DNA of 64,000 nt from positions 1-64,000 of the forward strand of contig NZ_MTQO01000025.1 of assembly GCF_001984155.1 (NCBI RefSeq), written 5' to 3'. The stretch is from Actinosynnema sp. ALI-1.44 (GTDB taxonomy: Bacteria; Actinomycetota; Actinomycetes; Mycobacteriales; Pseudonocardiaceae). Position 1 is the stretch's first letter. Each line of letters begins with the position of its first letter. The position numbers and the translations under genes are program-made. Positions 51,777 to 60,520 of the stretch are shown in pieces. The notes beneath the pieces were generated by a model. That model saw only the letters and a list, made by a program, of their open reading frames with translations. It was not told the DNA's origin and searched no databases.

Positions 51777-52376
51777 CGCGGCACCAGTTCCGTGAACCAG
51801 CGGTCGCCGCCCTCGGCGATCCACCTCGTCGCGAACCCGGCCTTGGCCGCGGTCGACGCCACCGCGTCCGCGCCGACCCACGCCCACGGGAACCACGTAC
51901 CCGAGCCGTTCACGCGGACGGGTTCGTGCCGCAGGCCGGTACCCGGCGGTTCCAGTTCAGCCAGGACCTTGCCCGAGCCGGAGACCAGCCGTCGGACCCG
52001 GCGCAGCAGCGCGACCGGGTCGCCGCCGATCCCGATGTTCCCGTCCGCCAGCAGCACGCTGTGCCAGCGCCCTTCGCCGGGCAGCGCGTCGAAAACGTTC
52101 CTCCGCAACGCGACCGCGCCGCGCGCGAGGGTCAGCGCGACAGCCACGGGGGGAGACGTCGACGCCGAGCACTGGTAGCCCCCGGGCGGTCAATGCGCTG
52201 GTCAGGCGGCCTGGGCCGCAGCCGACGTCCAGCGTGGGGCCCGCGCAGTGGGCGAGCAGCATCTCGTCGCTCGGTTGCGTGGCACGCCATCGCTGCACCG
52301 GCAACGTCACTCGGTCGCCGTTGGGCAGCTCCAGCCAGCACTCGGTGCCCTTCAACGCCACGTCGAAATCGCTCAC
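51773..52376 (-). pseudogene. Class I SAM-dependent methyltransferase, frameshifted in a C6 run
   Basis: From a GTG at 52376 (overlapping the upstream stop) the frame encodes VSDFDVALKGTECWLELPNG and the SAM motif LDVGCGPGRLTSALTARGLP, reaching VLGVDVSP. Here a run of six Cs on the minus strand (52148-52153) throws it out of frame. One base fewer restores VAVALTLARGAVALRRNVFD, NIGIGGDPVALLRRVRRLVS and WIAEGGDRWFTELVPR, stop at 51773. The gene is either inactivated, corrected by slippage, or the run was misread. Its neighbours suggest modification of a sugar or lipid acceptor. Confidence 0.72.
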
Positions 52377-53005
52377 CGCGCTGCCACCGCCGCGGCGAAC
52401 CGGCCACTCGTCTGGCCGGCCACCCTGGTCGCGTCCGCCATCGTGTCCACGTCCGACAGCACAGGCAGATGGCCGATCCGAAGGTGGCTCAGCGCAAGCC
52501 AAGTACGCCTTCCGGTGTCTGGCTGGGACATCGGGACGTCTCGCAACGCCGCTGCCTCATGGGGATCTCGCAACCCGAGCGCCCACCAGCCACCGTCGGA
52601 CGCGTGCCCGAGCACGCCGTCCAACTCCTCAAGACGTTCGATCGCGCCTGTCAGCAGCGTCGGCGTCACCTGGGGCGTGTCCATTCCGATCTGCAGCACC
52701 GGCCCGAGCGCGGCGACGTCAGCGTGCGCGTTGGCCAGACGATCGGCGAAAGTGTTGCCGCGTTGCGGGATCACTGTCGTACGGGCAAGAGCGTCGGTCA
52801 GCTCCTGTCGTCTGGCCGCGCGCCGGAGGTCGCCGGTGAACGCCACGACCGGTGTCACGTCAGGCACAGCAAGGACGGCGTCCAGGGTGTCGAGCAACGC
52901 CGCCGCTGCGATGTCGGCGGCCTCGTCGGGAGTGGCGGGTGGGCAGAGCCTGGTCTTGGCCAAGCCAGACACCGGAGCCTTGGCGATCACGAGCAGGCAC
53001 GTCAT
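52373..53005 (-). CDS. TIGR04282-type (DUF2064) nucleotidyl/glycosyltransferase-like protein
   Basis: The 210-residue GT-A-fold protein reads MTCLLVIAKAPVSGLAKTRL, VLQIGMDTPQVTPTLLTGAI, VLGHASDGGWWALGLRDPHE. It matches the family annotated as arsenosugar-biosynthesis glycosyltransferase TIGR04282, although in actinobacteria it is found in gene strings without arsenic functions. Its ATG overlaps the stop of the family-2 glycosyltransferase. The conserved IAKAP and ASDGGWWALGL segments probably bind a nucleotide. Confidence 0.83.
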   Translation of the reverse strand: MTCLLVIAKAPVSGLAKTRLCPPATPDEAADIAAAALLDTLDAVLAVPDVTPVVAFTGDLRRAARRQELTDALARTTVIPQRGNTFADRLANAHADVAALGPVLQIGMDTPQVTPTLLTGAIERLEELDGVLGHASDGGWWALGLRDPHEAAALRDVPMSQPDTGRRTWLALSHLRIGHLPVLSDVDTMADATRVAGQTSGRFAAAVAAR

Positions 53006-53652
53006 CGCAGCACTCCCGCCATGTCACGAACAGCGCGCAGGGTTCCCTTGACCGAGCCGGACACCTTGGACTTCGTCCCGGCGGCGCGCGCTCTGTACGC
53101 CACGTCGTGCTCCACTACGCGCCATCCGCTCCTGTTGGCTCGTACCAACAGTTCCAGCGGATAGCCGAAGGCGCGGTCCTCGACGCCGAGGGCGAGCAGG
53201 CTGGCACGATCGGCCGCGCGCATCGGCGCGATGTCCCTGACCGGCAGGCCACGGCTCCTCAGCAGCGCCGAGAGCAGGGTGTTGCCCGCTTTGGCGTGCC
53301 ACGGCCAGACTTCGCGGCTCACCGGAACCCGCCGGGCGACCGCGAGATCGGCGCCGGTGCGGACGCTGTCCACCAGGCGCGGCAGGTCGCGTGGATCGAG
53401 CGAGGCGTCCGCGTCCATGAAGCACACCAACTCCGACGTGGCGCACTCCAGTCCTGTGTGGACAGCGGCGCCGTATCCCTTGCGCGGCTCGTGGACCACC
53501 TTGGCGCCCAGTGCCGCGGCGATTTCCGGTGAGCCGTCGGCCGACCCGTTGTCCACGACGATCGCCCGGTACCCATCGGGCATCGCGCCAAGGACCTCGG
53601 GGAGCGCCGCTGCCTCGTCGAGGCACGGCAGCACGACATCGATCACGTCCAT
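53002..53652 (-). CDS. Family 2 glycosyltransferase (DPM/TIGR04283-like)
   Basis: The 216-residue GT-A enzyme reads MDVIDVVLPCLDEAAALPEV, AIVVDNGSADGSPEIAAALG, PRKGYGAAVHTGLECATSEL. The DxD motif appears as FMDADASLDPRDL. Such enzymes transfer a sugar from a nucleotide donor to a lipid or other acceptor. It starts the minus-strand string glycosyltransferase - TIGR04282 - methyltransferase - b561 - membrane protein, all with overlapping starts and stops. Confidence 0.88.
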   Translation of the reverse strand: MDVIDVVLPCLDEAAALPEVLGAMPDGYRAIVVDNGSADGSPEIAAALGAKVVHEPRKGYGAAVHTGLECATSELVCFMDADASLDPRDLPRLVDSVRTGADLAVARRVPVSREVWPWHAKAGNTLLSALLRSRGLPVRDIAPMRAADRASLLALGVEDRAFGYPLELLVRANRSGWRVVEHDVAYRARAAGTKSKVSGSVKGTLRAVRDMAGVLR

Positions 53653-53739
53653 GACTCGGAAGTAAAGTCTATGATGGATGGTGATGAACCCGTTGTGGCG
53701 CTTACCGAATTGTGACGCCTGCGGACATCTTACGGAGTT

Positions 53740-55074
53740 GTGACGGCACGCGGATCCGTGTGGCAGGCCGGTTCGGCTCCCACTACGGTTCGGCCTGTGT
53801 CCCGCGCTGTCAGAATTCGCGGCGATGTGGTCGCGCTCGCCCTGTTGCTCACCGCCATCGCTGTCGGTTTCGGTTTCGGCATCCGGTTGTCCGGAAGCGA
53901 ACACTTCCCCGGAGCGCCGGACACCTTCGGCGAGTGGCCCGTCCTCGGTGAGTGGATGCCCCACGTCGGCATCGGCACGCCCCTGTCGATCATGGTCGCG
54001 ATCGCGGTCGTGGCATGGGGTCCTGGTCTGGCGACAGGGCTGCGCTGGCGCACAGCCCTGTCGCTGGGCTACGCGACCAGCGTCGGTTGGATTCTGTCGT
54101 TGGCGTTGATCGACGGCTGGCAACGCGGCGTCGCCGGGCAGCTCACCAGCCAGGACGAGTACCTGAGCGCGGTGCCCGGGATCAGCGACACCGGAGACTT
54201 CCTGCGGACGTTCACCGGGCGGATACTGGATTTCCAGCCGGATTCGCTGATCACGCACGTCGCGGGTCACCCGCCCGGTGTCACTCTCGTGTTCGTCTGG
54301 CTGGACCGGCTCGGCCTGTCCGGTGGCGGCTGGGCCGCGATCCTGTGCGTCCTCGTCGGCGCGCTCACGGCGGTCGCCGTGCCGGTTGCCGTTGCCGCGC
54401 TCGGAAAACCCGAACTGGCACGGGCCACGCTTCCGTTCATCGTGCTGTTCCCGGGCGCGGTGTGGCTGGGTGTCTCGGCGGACGCGCTTTTCGCCGGGGT
54501 CACGGCGTGCGGGATAGCGCTGCTCGCACTGCGGACCGAGGTGTCCGCCCTGGTCGGCGGGGTGCTGTTGGGCTTCGGCGCGTTTTTGTCGTACGGGCTT
54601 GCTTTAATCGCCGTGGTGGCGTTGGTGGTGTGCGTCTCGACCCGGAGCTGGCGGACTCTCGGGCTCGGGGTGCTCGCGGCCTGCGCTGTCGTGGCGGTCT
54701 TCGCGTGGGCGGGGTTCTGGTGGTTCGACGGCTATCACCTGGTCGTCGAGCGGTACTACCAGGGCATCGCGAACGACCGGCCGTACTGGTACTGGGTGTG
54801 GGCGAACCTGGCGAGCCTCACGCTGGTCATCGGGCCCGCGGTGGCTGCGGGGCTGCCGCGTGCCTGGCGGTTGCCGTTGGTCGCGGCCGCGATCGCGGTG
54901 CTCGTGCTGGCGGACGTCTCCGGGCTGTCCAAATCGGAGGTCGAACGGATCTGGCTGCCGTTCGCCGTCTGGCTGGTGCCCGCGGCCGGGTTCCTGCCAC
55001 ACCCGCGGCGGTGGCTGGTCGCGCAGGCGGCGACGGCCCTTATGGTGAATCACTTGCTGCTGACGAACTGGTGA
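53740..55074 (+). CDS. Polytopic membrane protein, glycosyltransferase-like
   Basis: The 444-residue integral membrane protein has about ten hydrophobic segments (ALALLLTAIAVGFGFGIRLS, GWAAILCVLVGALTAVAVPV, LGLGVLAACAVVAVFAWAGF, LVIGPAVAAGLPRAW). A periplasmic loop has DFQPDSLITHVAGHPPGVTL, a placement reminiscent of GT-C mannosyltransferases, but no clear catalytic Asp/Glu motif is evident. A GTG at 53797 is an alternative start. It is divergent from the glycosyltransferase and immediately upstream of a two-component system. Confidence 0.7.
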   Translation: MTARGSVWQAGSAPTTVRPVSRAVRIRGDVVALALLLTAIAVGFGFGIRLSGSEHFPGAPDTFGEWPVLGEWMPHVGIGTPLSIMVAIAVVAWGPGLATGLRWRTALSLGYATSVGWILSLALIDGWQRGVAGQLTSQDEYLSAVPGISDTGDFLRTFTGRILDFQPDSLITHVAGHPPGVTLVFVWLDRLGLSGGGWAAILCVLVGALTAVAVPVAVAALGKPELARATLPFIVLFPGAVWLGVSADALFAGVTACGIALLALRTEVSALVGGVLLGFGAFLSYGLALIAVVALVVCVSTRSWRTLGLGVLAACAVVAVFAWAGFWWFDGYHLVVERYYQGIANDRPYWYWVWANLASLTLVIGPAVAAGLPRAWRLPLVAAAIAVLVLADVSGLSKSEVERIWLPFAVWLVPAAGFLPHPRRWLVAQAATALMVNHLLLTNW

Positions 55075-55079
55075 GGACG

Positions 55080-55772
55080 ATGAGCGAACAGGGCCACGTG
55101 CTGGTGGTCGACGACGACGAGACGGTCCGCGACGTCGTCCGGCGGTACCTGGAGCTGGCCGGGCACGAGGTGACCCTCGCCGGGGACGGCGAACAGGCGC
55201 TGGAACTGGTCGCGCGGTCCGAGCCGGACCTGATCGTGCTCGACCTGATGCTGCCGGGCATCGACGGCCTCGAAGTGTGTCGCCGGATCCGGCAGCGCAG
55301 CGCGGTGCCGGTGGTGATGCTGACCGCGCTGGGCGAGGAGGAGAACCGGATCGCGGGGCTGCAGCTCGGCGCGGACGACTACGTCACGAAACCGTTCAGC
55401 CCCAGGGAATTGGCGCTGCGGGTCGGCTCGGTGCTGCGGCGTGCCCGAGCCGTGCCCACCCTGCCTGCGAACCAGGTCGTGTCGGACGGGGACCTGACGC
55501 TGGAGGTGGGCGCGCGCAAGGCCCTGCTGCGCGGCACCGAGCTGTCGTTGACCACGAGGGAGTTCGACCTGCTGGTGTTCCTGCTCACCAACGCGGGCAC
55601 GGCGTTCTCCCGGGTCGAACTGCTGGCCAAGGTGTGGGGGTGGGACTTCGGCGACCAGTCCACTGTGACCGTCCATGTGCGACGGTTGCGGGAGAAGATC
55701 GAGGCGAACCCGGCGAAACCGGTCCGGCTCGCGACCGTGTGGGGAGTGGGATACCGCTATGACCGCGCCTGA
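55080..55772 (+). CDS. OmpR-family response regulator
   Basis: The 230-residue regulator has a receiver ([20 protein letters not shown], phospho-Asp in [15 protein letters not shown], Lys in YVTKPFSP) and a winged helix ([51 protein letters not shown]). It begins five bases after the membrane gene and overlaps the kinase gene by 14 bases, so all three form an operon. Confidence 0.92.
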   Translation: MSEQGHVLVVDDDETVRDVVRRYLELAGHEVTLAGDGEQALELVARSEPDLIVLDLMLPGIDGLEVCRRIRQRSAVPVVMLTALGEEENRIAGLQLGADDYVTKPFSPRELALRVGSVLRRARAVPTLPANQVVSDGDLTLEVGARKALLRGTELSLTTREFDLLVFLLTNAGTAFSRVELLAKVWGWDFGDQSTVTVHVRRLREKIEANPAKPVRLATVWGVGYRYDRA

Positions 55773-56823
55773 CGTGATCGACTCGTCCGAGCCGTTCAGC
55801 GCGATGGTCGAGCACGCGCTGCACATCCTGCCTGTCGCGCTCGCGTTCACCGTGCCCGTCACGATGATCGGTGTCCTCGCGTTGTACCTGCTGCGCAAGG
55901 GGCGCCTCGCGACGAACCTGACTGTGCTCGTGCTCATCCCGGTGGCCGCTGTCGTGGTCGGTGTGCTGGGGGTCAGCGGGTTCATGTTCAACACGACCCT
56001 CACCACGATGCTGCTGGTGTGCCTGCTGGTAGTGGTCGTCACGCTGCCCGCGGCGATCCTGCTCGGGCGGATGATCGCGGCCCGTAGCGTGTGGGAGCGG
56101 GAGGCACGCGAGCGGGAGCGTGCGGCCGAGGCGTCCCGGCGTGAGCTGGTGGCGTGGATCAGCCATGACCTGCGGACGCCGCTCGCCGGGATCCGGGCGA
56201 TGGCCGAGGCGCTGGCCGACGGCGTGGTGGCCGAGCCGCGTGAGGTCGCCGGGTACGCCAACCGGATCGGCGGCGAGACACGCAGGCTGTCCGGCATGGT
56301 GGACGACCTGTTCGAGCTGTCCAGGATCACCGCGGGCGCTCTGGAACTGACGCTGTCCGAGGTGGCGTTGCAGGACGTGGTCAGCGACGCGCTCGCCGGT
56401 CAACGGCCGGTCGCCGACCGCAAACGGGTCCGGCTGGTCGCCGACGCGCGTGAATGGCCGGTGGTGCTCGGCAGCGACCCCGAGCTGGCCCGGATCGTGC
56501 GCAACCTGGTGTCGAACGCGATCAGGCACACCCCGCCGGACGGGACGGTCGCCGTCCAACTCGGCGTGGACGGCACGAGCGCGGTGCTCGCCGTGGACGA
56601 CTCGTGCGGCGGGATTCCCGAGCAGGAGCTCGAGCGGGTGTTCGACGTGGCCTTCCGCGGCAGCGCGGCGCGCACGCCCGCGCCGCGTGGTGACGAGCCG
56701 GTCGGCGCCGGACTGGGGCTGGCGATCGCGAAAGGCCTGGTGGAAGCGCATCGGGGCCGGATAACCGCGCACAACCACGGCCCCGGATGTCGCTTCGAAG
56801 TACGGCTGCCACTCGCGGTCTAA
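55759..56823 (+). CDS. Sensor histidine kinase
   Basis: The 354-residue kinase has three closely spaced TM segments ([59 protein letters not shown]) and almost no extracytoplasmic loop, so it probably senses within the membrane. The H-box is [20 protein letters not shown]. ATPase boxes are [34 protein letters not shown] and [18 protein letters not shown]. It is the partner of the adjacent OmpR-type regulator. Its stop overlaps the stop of the convergent 52-residue gene. Confidence 0.9.
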   Translation: MTAPDVIDSSEPFSAMVEHALHILPVALAFTVPVTMIGVLALYLLRKGRLATNLTVLVLIPVAAVVVGVLGVSGFMFNTTLTTMLLVCLLVVVVTLPAAILLGRMIAARSVWEREARERERAAEASRRELVAWISHDLRTPLAGIRAMAEALADGVVAEPREVAGYANRIGGETRRLSGMVDDLFELSRITAGALELTLSEVALQDVVSDALAGQRPVADRKRVRLVADAREWPVVLGSDPELARIVRNLVSNAIRHTPPDGTVAVQLGVDGTSAVLAVDDSCGGIPEQELERVFDVAFRGSAARTPAPRGDEPVGAGLGLAIAKGLVEAHRGRITAHNHGPGCRFEVRLPLAV

Positions 56824-56978
56824 CCGTGGTGCGGCGGCTTGTTGCTGAGGTACCAGTCGTCGTCCCGCTTGTCGTCGGGCTCCGCCTGGCGCTCGTCCTT
56901 GGTCGTCTCCGGCATGACGTCGCCGAAGATCTCGTCGATCCTGCGGCGCCGTTCCTCCGGCGTCAGTTCCCGTCCCAT
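56820..56978 (-). CDS. 52-residue acidic/basic small protein downstream of moaB
   Basis: A short minus-strand frame from an ATG at 56978 encodes [52 protein letters not shown]. It overlaps the end of moaB by 16 bases and has GC-rich third positions. It is hydrophilic and helical with a DDDWYL tail, a layout common in actinobacterial small proteins. Coupled translation with moaB is likely; function is unknown. Confidence 0.6.
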   Translation of the reverse strand: MGRELTPEERRRRIDEIFGDVMPETTKDERQAEPDDKRDDDWYLSNKPPHHG

Positions 56979-57463
56979 CCCGACAGCTCCCCGATCACGT
57001 AGGGGACCAGCGAGGACAGCGTCGCCATGCCGTCGCGGACCGCGGCCCGCGAACCGGCCAGGTTCACCACGAGGGTGCTGCCCGACACGCCGACGAGGCC
57101 ACGCGAGATGCCCGCGTCCACGGCACCGGCGGCCAGGCCCGACGAGCGCAGCGCCTCGGCGATCCCGGGGATTCGCTTGTCCAACACGCCCTGCGTGGCG
57201 TCCGGTGTGACGTCACGCGGCAGCAGGCCCGTGCCGCCGACCGTGACGACGAGGTCGACGCCACCGATCACGGCGGTGTTCAACGCGTTGCGGATGTCGA
57301 CGACCTCACCGGCGACCGCGACCGTCCCGTCGACGATGAAACCGGCCTCTTCCAGCAGTTCGGTCACCAGTGGACCCGGTGAGTCCTCGTTCTCACCGTG
57401 CGCGATCCGGTCGTCGACGACGACGATGAGAGCCCTGCCCAGCCGCTGCGCGCTGCGTTCCAT
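56963..57463 (-). CDS. moaB: Molybdopterin adenylyltransferase-like protein (MoaB2 type)
   Basis: The 166-residue MoaB/Mog-fold protein of molybdenum cofactor synthesis reads ALIVVVDDRIAHGENEDSPG, VDLVVTVGGTGLLPRDVTPD, SGSTLVVNLAGSRAAVRDGM. The TVGGTG and NLAGS segments form the molybdopterin-binding pocket. It closely resembles M. tuberculosis MoaB2 (Rv0984), encoded right after pepD there. ATG 57463 matches the mycobacterial N-terminus; another ATG lies four codons upstream. Confidence 0.9.
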   Translation of the reverse strand: MERSAQRLGRALIVVVDDRIAHGENEDSPGPLVTELLEEAGFIVDGTVAVAGEVVDIRNALNTAVIGGVDLVVTVGGTGLLPRDVTPDATQGVLDKRIPGIAEALRSSGLAAGAVDAGISRGLVGVSGSTLVVNLAGSRAAVRDGMATLSSLVPYVIGELSGWDGN

Positions 57464-57557
57464 GGGCCTAAACATATCCGTTTCCAGATCTGACCGTTCT
57501 ATGACGTCTGGCCCGCGAGGGCGGTGCCGGGGTGATAACGGCCATAGCGTTGCTCGC

Positions 57558-58589
57558 ATGCGCGTATTGCTTACCGGCGGCGCCGGGTTCATCGGGTCCC
57601 ATATCGCCGATTCGCTGACTGAGCGCGGGCACGAGGTGGTGGTCCTGGACAACTTCTTGCCACAGGCACACTCGGTTGTTCCTGAGTGGACGTCCGGCGT
57701 CGTGCGCGGTGACGTGCAGGACCTCGAGCTGGTGACACGGTTGTTGCGCGGTGTGGACGCGGTGTGCCACCAGGCCGCTGTCGTCGGCCACGGCCTTGAC
57801 CCGTCGGACGCGCCGCTGTACGCGCGCAACAACGACCATGGAACGGCCGTCCTGCTGGCCGCCATGCATACGGCCGGGGTCCGCAAGCTCGTGCTCGCCT
57901 CGTCGATGGTCGTATACGGCGAAGGGCGGTACACGTGCGCGTTCCACGGGGCCGTGCGGCCAGGTCCGCGCCTGGTCACCGACCTGGAAGCCAGTCGCTA
58001 TGAACCCACTTGCCCTGTTTGCGGCGATTCACTGCTGTCGGAGTTGATCGACGAGGACGCGCCACTGGACCCGCGCAGCACGTACGCGGCCACCAAGGTC
58101 GCCCAGGAACACCTCGCCTCCGCGTGGGCTCGTCAGGCTGACGGAGGCGTATGGGCGTTGCGGTATCACAACGTGTACGGGCCACGGATGCCTCGTGACA
58201 CGCCATACGCGGGCGTCGCGTCTCTGTTCCGTTCGGCGTTGCAGCGTGGCGAAGCACCAACCGTGTTGGAAGACGGCAAGCAACGCCGAGACTTCGTGCA
58301 TGTCCGAGACGTCGCCATGGCCAACGTGTTGGCGTTGGAAGCTCCCGTTTCCGGCTTCGTGCCAGTGAACGTGTGCTCGGGCGTCCCGCACACCGTCGGT
58401 GAACTGGCCTACGAACTCGCTGCCGCGTACGGCGGACCTTCGCCGCGGATCGTCGGCGGCGCGCGGTCCGGCGATGTGCGGCACGTGGTGGCATGTCCGG
58501 CGCGGGCACGCGCCGTCCTCGGTTATGCGGCCGAAGTCGGGTTCGCCGAAGGTGTGCGGGCGTTCGCTACCGATCCGCTACGCGCTTGA
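57558..58589 (+). CDS. NAD-dependent epimerase/dehydratase (sugar nucleotide)
   Basis: The 343-residue extended SDR reads MRVLLTGGAGFIGSHIADSL (NAD-binding GxxGxxG). The active site has Tyr-x-x-x-Lys in STYAATKVAQEHL and the upstream Ser in VLASSMVVYGEG. The insert EPTCPVCGDSLL has a CxxC and resembles dTDP-L-rhamnose 4-epimerase-type enzymes. It probably makes a sugar-nucleotide donor for the nearby glycosyltransferases. It is not a standard GalE, so it does not fill the gap in the galactose pathway with certainty. Confidence 0.87.
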   Translation: MRVLLTGGAGFIGSHIADSLTERGHEVVVLDNFLPQAHSVVPEWTSGVVRGDVQDLELVTRLLRGVDAVCHQAAVVGHGLDPSDAPLYARNNDHGTAVLLAAMHTAGVRKLVLASSMVVYGEGRYTCAFHGAVRPGPRLVTDLEASRYEPTCPVCGDSLLSELIDEDAPLDPRSTYAATKVAQEHLASAWARQADGGVWALRYHNVYGPRMPRDTPYAGVASLFRSALQRGEAPTVLEDGKQRRDFVHVRDVAMANVLALEAPVSGFVPVNVCSGVPHTVGELAYELAAAYGGPSPRIVGGARSGDVRHVVACPARARAVLGYAAEVGFAEGVRAFATDPLRA

Positions 58590-59196
58590 CCTTCGCCCGG
58601 AACGCGCGGCGCGCGATCGGGCCGAGGTCGTCGACGACTTCGACGAGGGCGGCCAGTTGGTCGAGCGTGTCCAGCGCCTGCGTCGCTCCCTGCGGGTCGA
58701 CGCCTTCGTAGAGCTCGAGACCGATGAACGCCGCCGAGATCGCCTTGGCGAGCCCCTTCGTGTCGACCAGGCCCTTCGCGGGCGACTCCGCCAGTACGCG
58801 GGCCAGTACACGCTCGATCGCGTCGATCCACAGCCGCAACGCCGCCCTGGTCGCCTCGGCGAGGGACTCGTCGTTGCGCGAACCGGCCAGCATCTGCGCG
58901 AGGACGGTCACGTTGCCGGCTTCGGACTGCTTCGCGTGCAGGTCGCGGCCGACCGCGAGGAGCTGCTTGAGGGTGCCGACCTTGTCCAGTTCCGGCTGGA
59001 ACCGCGCGACCAGCGCCTCGGCGTGCGCCAGGCAGGCCGTGCCGAGCAGGTCGTGCACGGTTCCGAAGTGGTAGAAGACAAGCGCCTGGTTGACGCCTGC
59101 GGCACCTGCGATCGACCGGGCCGAGACACCGCTGATGCCCGCTGTGCGCACGGTTTCGATAGCTCCGTCGATCAGCTTGCGCCGGGTGTCAGCCAC
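58567..59196 (-). CDS. TetR family transcriptional regulator
   Basis: The 209-residue repressor has an N-terminal helix-turn-helix (KLIDGAIETVRTAGISGVSA, RSIAGAAGVNQALVFYHFGT). The C-terminal ligand domain is helical (TLKQLLAVGRDLHAKQSEAG, AISAAFIGLELYEGV). The GTG start faces two copies of a TTTGAGCG palindrome 70-120 bases upstream, which are likely its own operators and would also control the divergent SAF-domain gene. The ligand is unknown. Confidence 0.9.
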   Translation of the reverse strand: MADTRRKLIDGAIETVRTAGISGVSARSIAGAAGVNQALVFYHFGTVHDLLGTACLAHAEALVARFQPELDKVGTLKQLLAVGRDLHAKQSEAGNVTVLAQMLAGSRNDESLAEATRAALRLWIDAIERVLARVLAESPAKGLVDTKGLAKAISAAFIGLELYEGVDPQGATQALDTLDQLAALVEVVDDLGPIARRAFRAKVKRVADR

Positions 59197-59268
59197 GCCT
59201 CATTCTCTCGCTTCCTCCCGGCGCTCCGGCGGGGGTCCAGCCGGTCCCCTCTTCCGGCTGGGCCCCCC

Positions 59269-59321
59269 GTTTGAGCGTCCGCTCAAACGAAGGATAACCA
59301 CGCTTTGAGCGGACGCTCAAG
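59269..59321. promoter_or_regulatory. Two TetR-type operator palindromes
   Basis: GTTTGAGCG-TC-CGCTCAAAC (59269-59288) and TTGAGCG-GA-CGCTCAA (59305-59320) share the same arms, with centres 34 bases apart. They lie between the TetR gene and the divergent SAF gene. Confidence 0.75.
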
Positions 59322-59439
59322 AGCCCCCTCGTCAAGCGGTCCAACCGAAAACCACCGGACTTGTCCACAACCACCCACCTGTCCACAGCCCCGAAACCCA
59401 CCCCTGTCGCCCCCAAGAGAAACCAGGAAGCGTGGAAGC

Positions 59440-60054
59440 ATGAACCGACTACGCCAAGCACTGACAACCAGCGGCTGGGTCCGCACGGTCGCCATCCGCC
59501 GGATCGCCGCGGCAGCCCTGCTCACCCTCGCCCTGGTCCTGACGATGCTCCCCGACCGGGACGCGGAGGCCGAAATGCTGGTCGCCGCCCGCGACCTCGC
59601 GCCCGGCACCACGCTGTCCGCATCGGACTTGAAGCTCGTCAGAGCGCCACCTGCCGTGGTGCCCAAGGCAGCACTGGCGGACGTGTCCGCCGCAGCCGGG
59701 CAGGTGCTGACCGGTGCCGCGTCGGCAGGCGAACCGATCACGTCCGCCCGTCTGCTCGGCCCGGCGAACACCAGGCTGACCACGGGATCACCGGATACGA
59801 CTGCGGTCCCGGTCCGTCTCGCCGACGAGGGCGTGGCCGAACTGCTGATGCCCGGGGCACGTGTGGACATCGTCGCGCCGGACCAGGCCGTCCTCGCTTC
59901 GGGCGCGATTGTGGTGATGGTGCGCTCGGCAGAGCAGTCCACGAGCCGTCAGCGTGACCAGGGACGGCTGGTCGTGGTGGCTCTACCTCGGGATGTCGCG
60001 CCACGCGTGGCGGCCGCCTCACTGGCGAGGGAGGTGACCGTTACTCTCCGGTGA
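59440..60054 (+). CDS. SAF-domain protein (CpaB/RcpC-like)
   Basis: The 204-residue protein has one TM segment (IAAAALLTLALVLTMLPDRD) and a SAF domain (EMLVAARDLAPGTTLSASDL, AASAGEPITSARLLGP). The C-terminal part is VDIVAPDQAVLASGAIVVMV. RcpC/CpaB proteins assist Flp/Tad pilus assembly, but no tad genes are in the window, and actinobacteria often have solitary SAF proteins. It lies divergent from the TetR gene, 119 bases after the second operator, and upstream of mscL. Confidence 0.85.
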   Translation: MNRLRQALTTSGWVRTVAIRRIAAAALLTLALVLTMLPDRDAEAEMLVAARDLAPGTTLSASDLKLVRAPPAVVPKAALADVSAAAGQVLTGAASAGEPITSARLLGPANTRLTTGSPDTTAVPVRLADEGVAELLMPGARVDIVAPDQAVLASGAIVVMVRSAEQSTSRQRDQGRLVVVALPRDVAPRVAAASLAREVTVTLR

Positions 60055-60085
60055 GTCTTTGTTCGGCTGAGTGAGGAGTAGTGCC

Positions 60086-60520
60086 GTGCTGAAGGGTTTC
60101 AAAGACTTCATCATGCGCGGGAACGTGCTGGAACTGGCGGTCGCGGTGGTCATGGGTACCGCGTTCACGGCAGTGGTCACCTCCGTGGTGAACAGCATCC
60201 TGAACCCGTTGATCGCGTCGATCGGCGGCTCGAACGTGACCGGCCTGTCCTGGACGATCGTCGACGGCAACGCGAAATCCACCATGGACTTCGCCGCGGT
60301 GATCACCGCGATCATCAACTTCATCCTGATCGCGGCGGTGGTCTACTTCGTACTGGTCCTGCCGATGAAGAAGATCCAGGAGCGACGCAAGCGCGGCGAG
60401 GAGCCAGGCCCGGCCGAGCCGACCCAGACCGAGGTCCTCATGGAGATCCGTGACCTGCTGCGGTCCCAGCAGCAGCCCCCGCAGTCACGCCCAGGCCAGG
60501 CACCAGACAGGGGTCTTTGA
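60086..60520 (+). CDS. mscL: Large-conductance mechanosensitive channel
   Basis: The 144-residue channel opens under membrane tension to release solutes in osmotic downshock. The N-terminal amphipathic helix is VLKGFKDFIMRGNVLELAVA, TM1 is AVVMGTAFTAVVTSVVNSIL and TM2 is AVITAIINFILIAAVVYFVL. The cytoplasmic bundle (EVLMEIRDLLRSQQ) is followed by a Pro/Gln-rich tail. GTG 60086 has GAGGAG seven bases upstream. It occupies the position of M. tuberculosis mscL (Rv0985c) after moaB2. Confidence 0.95.
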   Translation: MLKGFKDFIMRGNVLELAVAVVMGTAFTAVVTSVVNSILNPLIASIGGSNVTGLSWTIVDGNAKSTMDFAAVITAIINFILIAAVVYFVLVLPMKKIQERRKRGEEPGPAEPTQTEVLMEIRDLLRSQQQPPQSRPGQAPDRGL

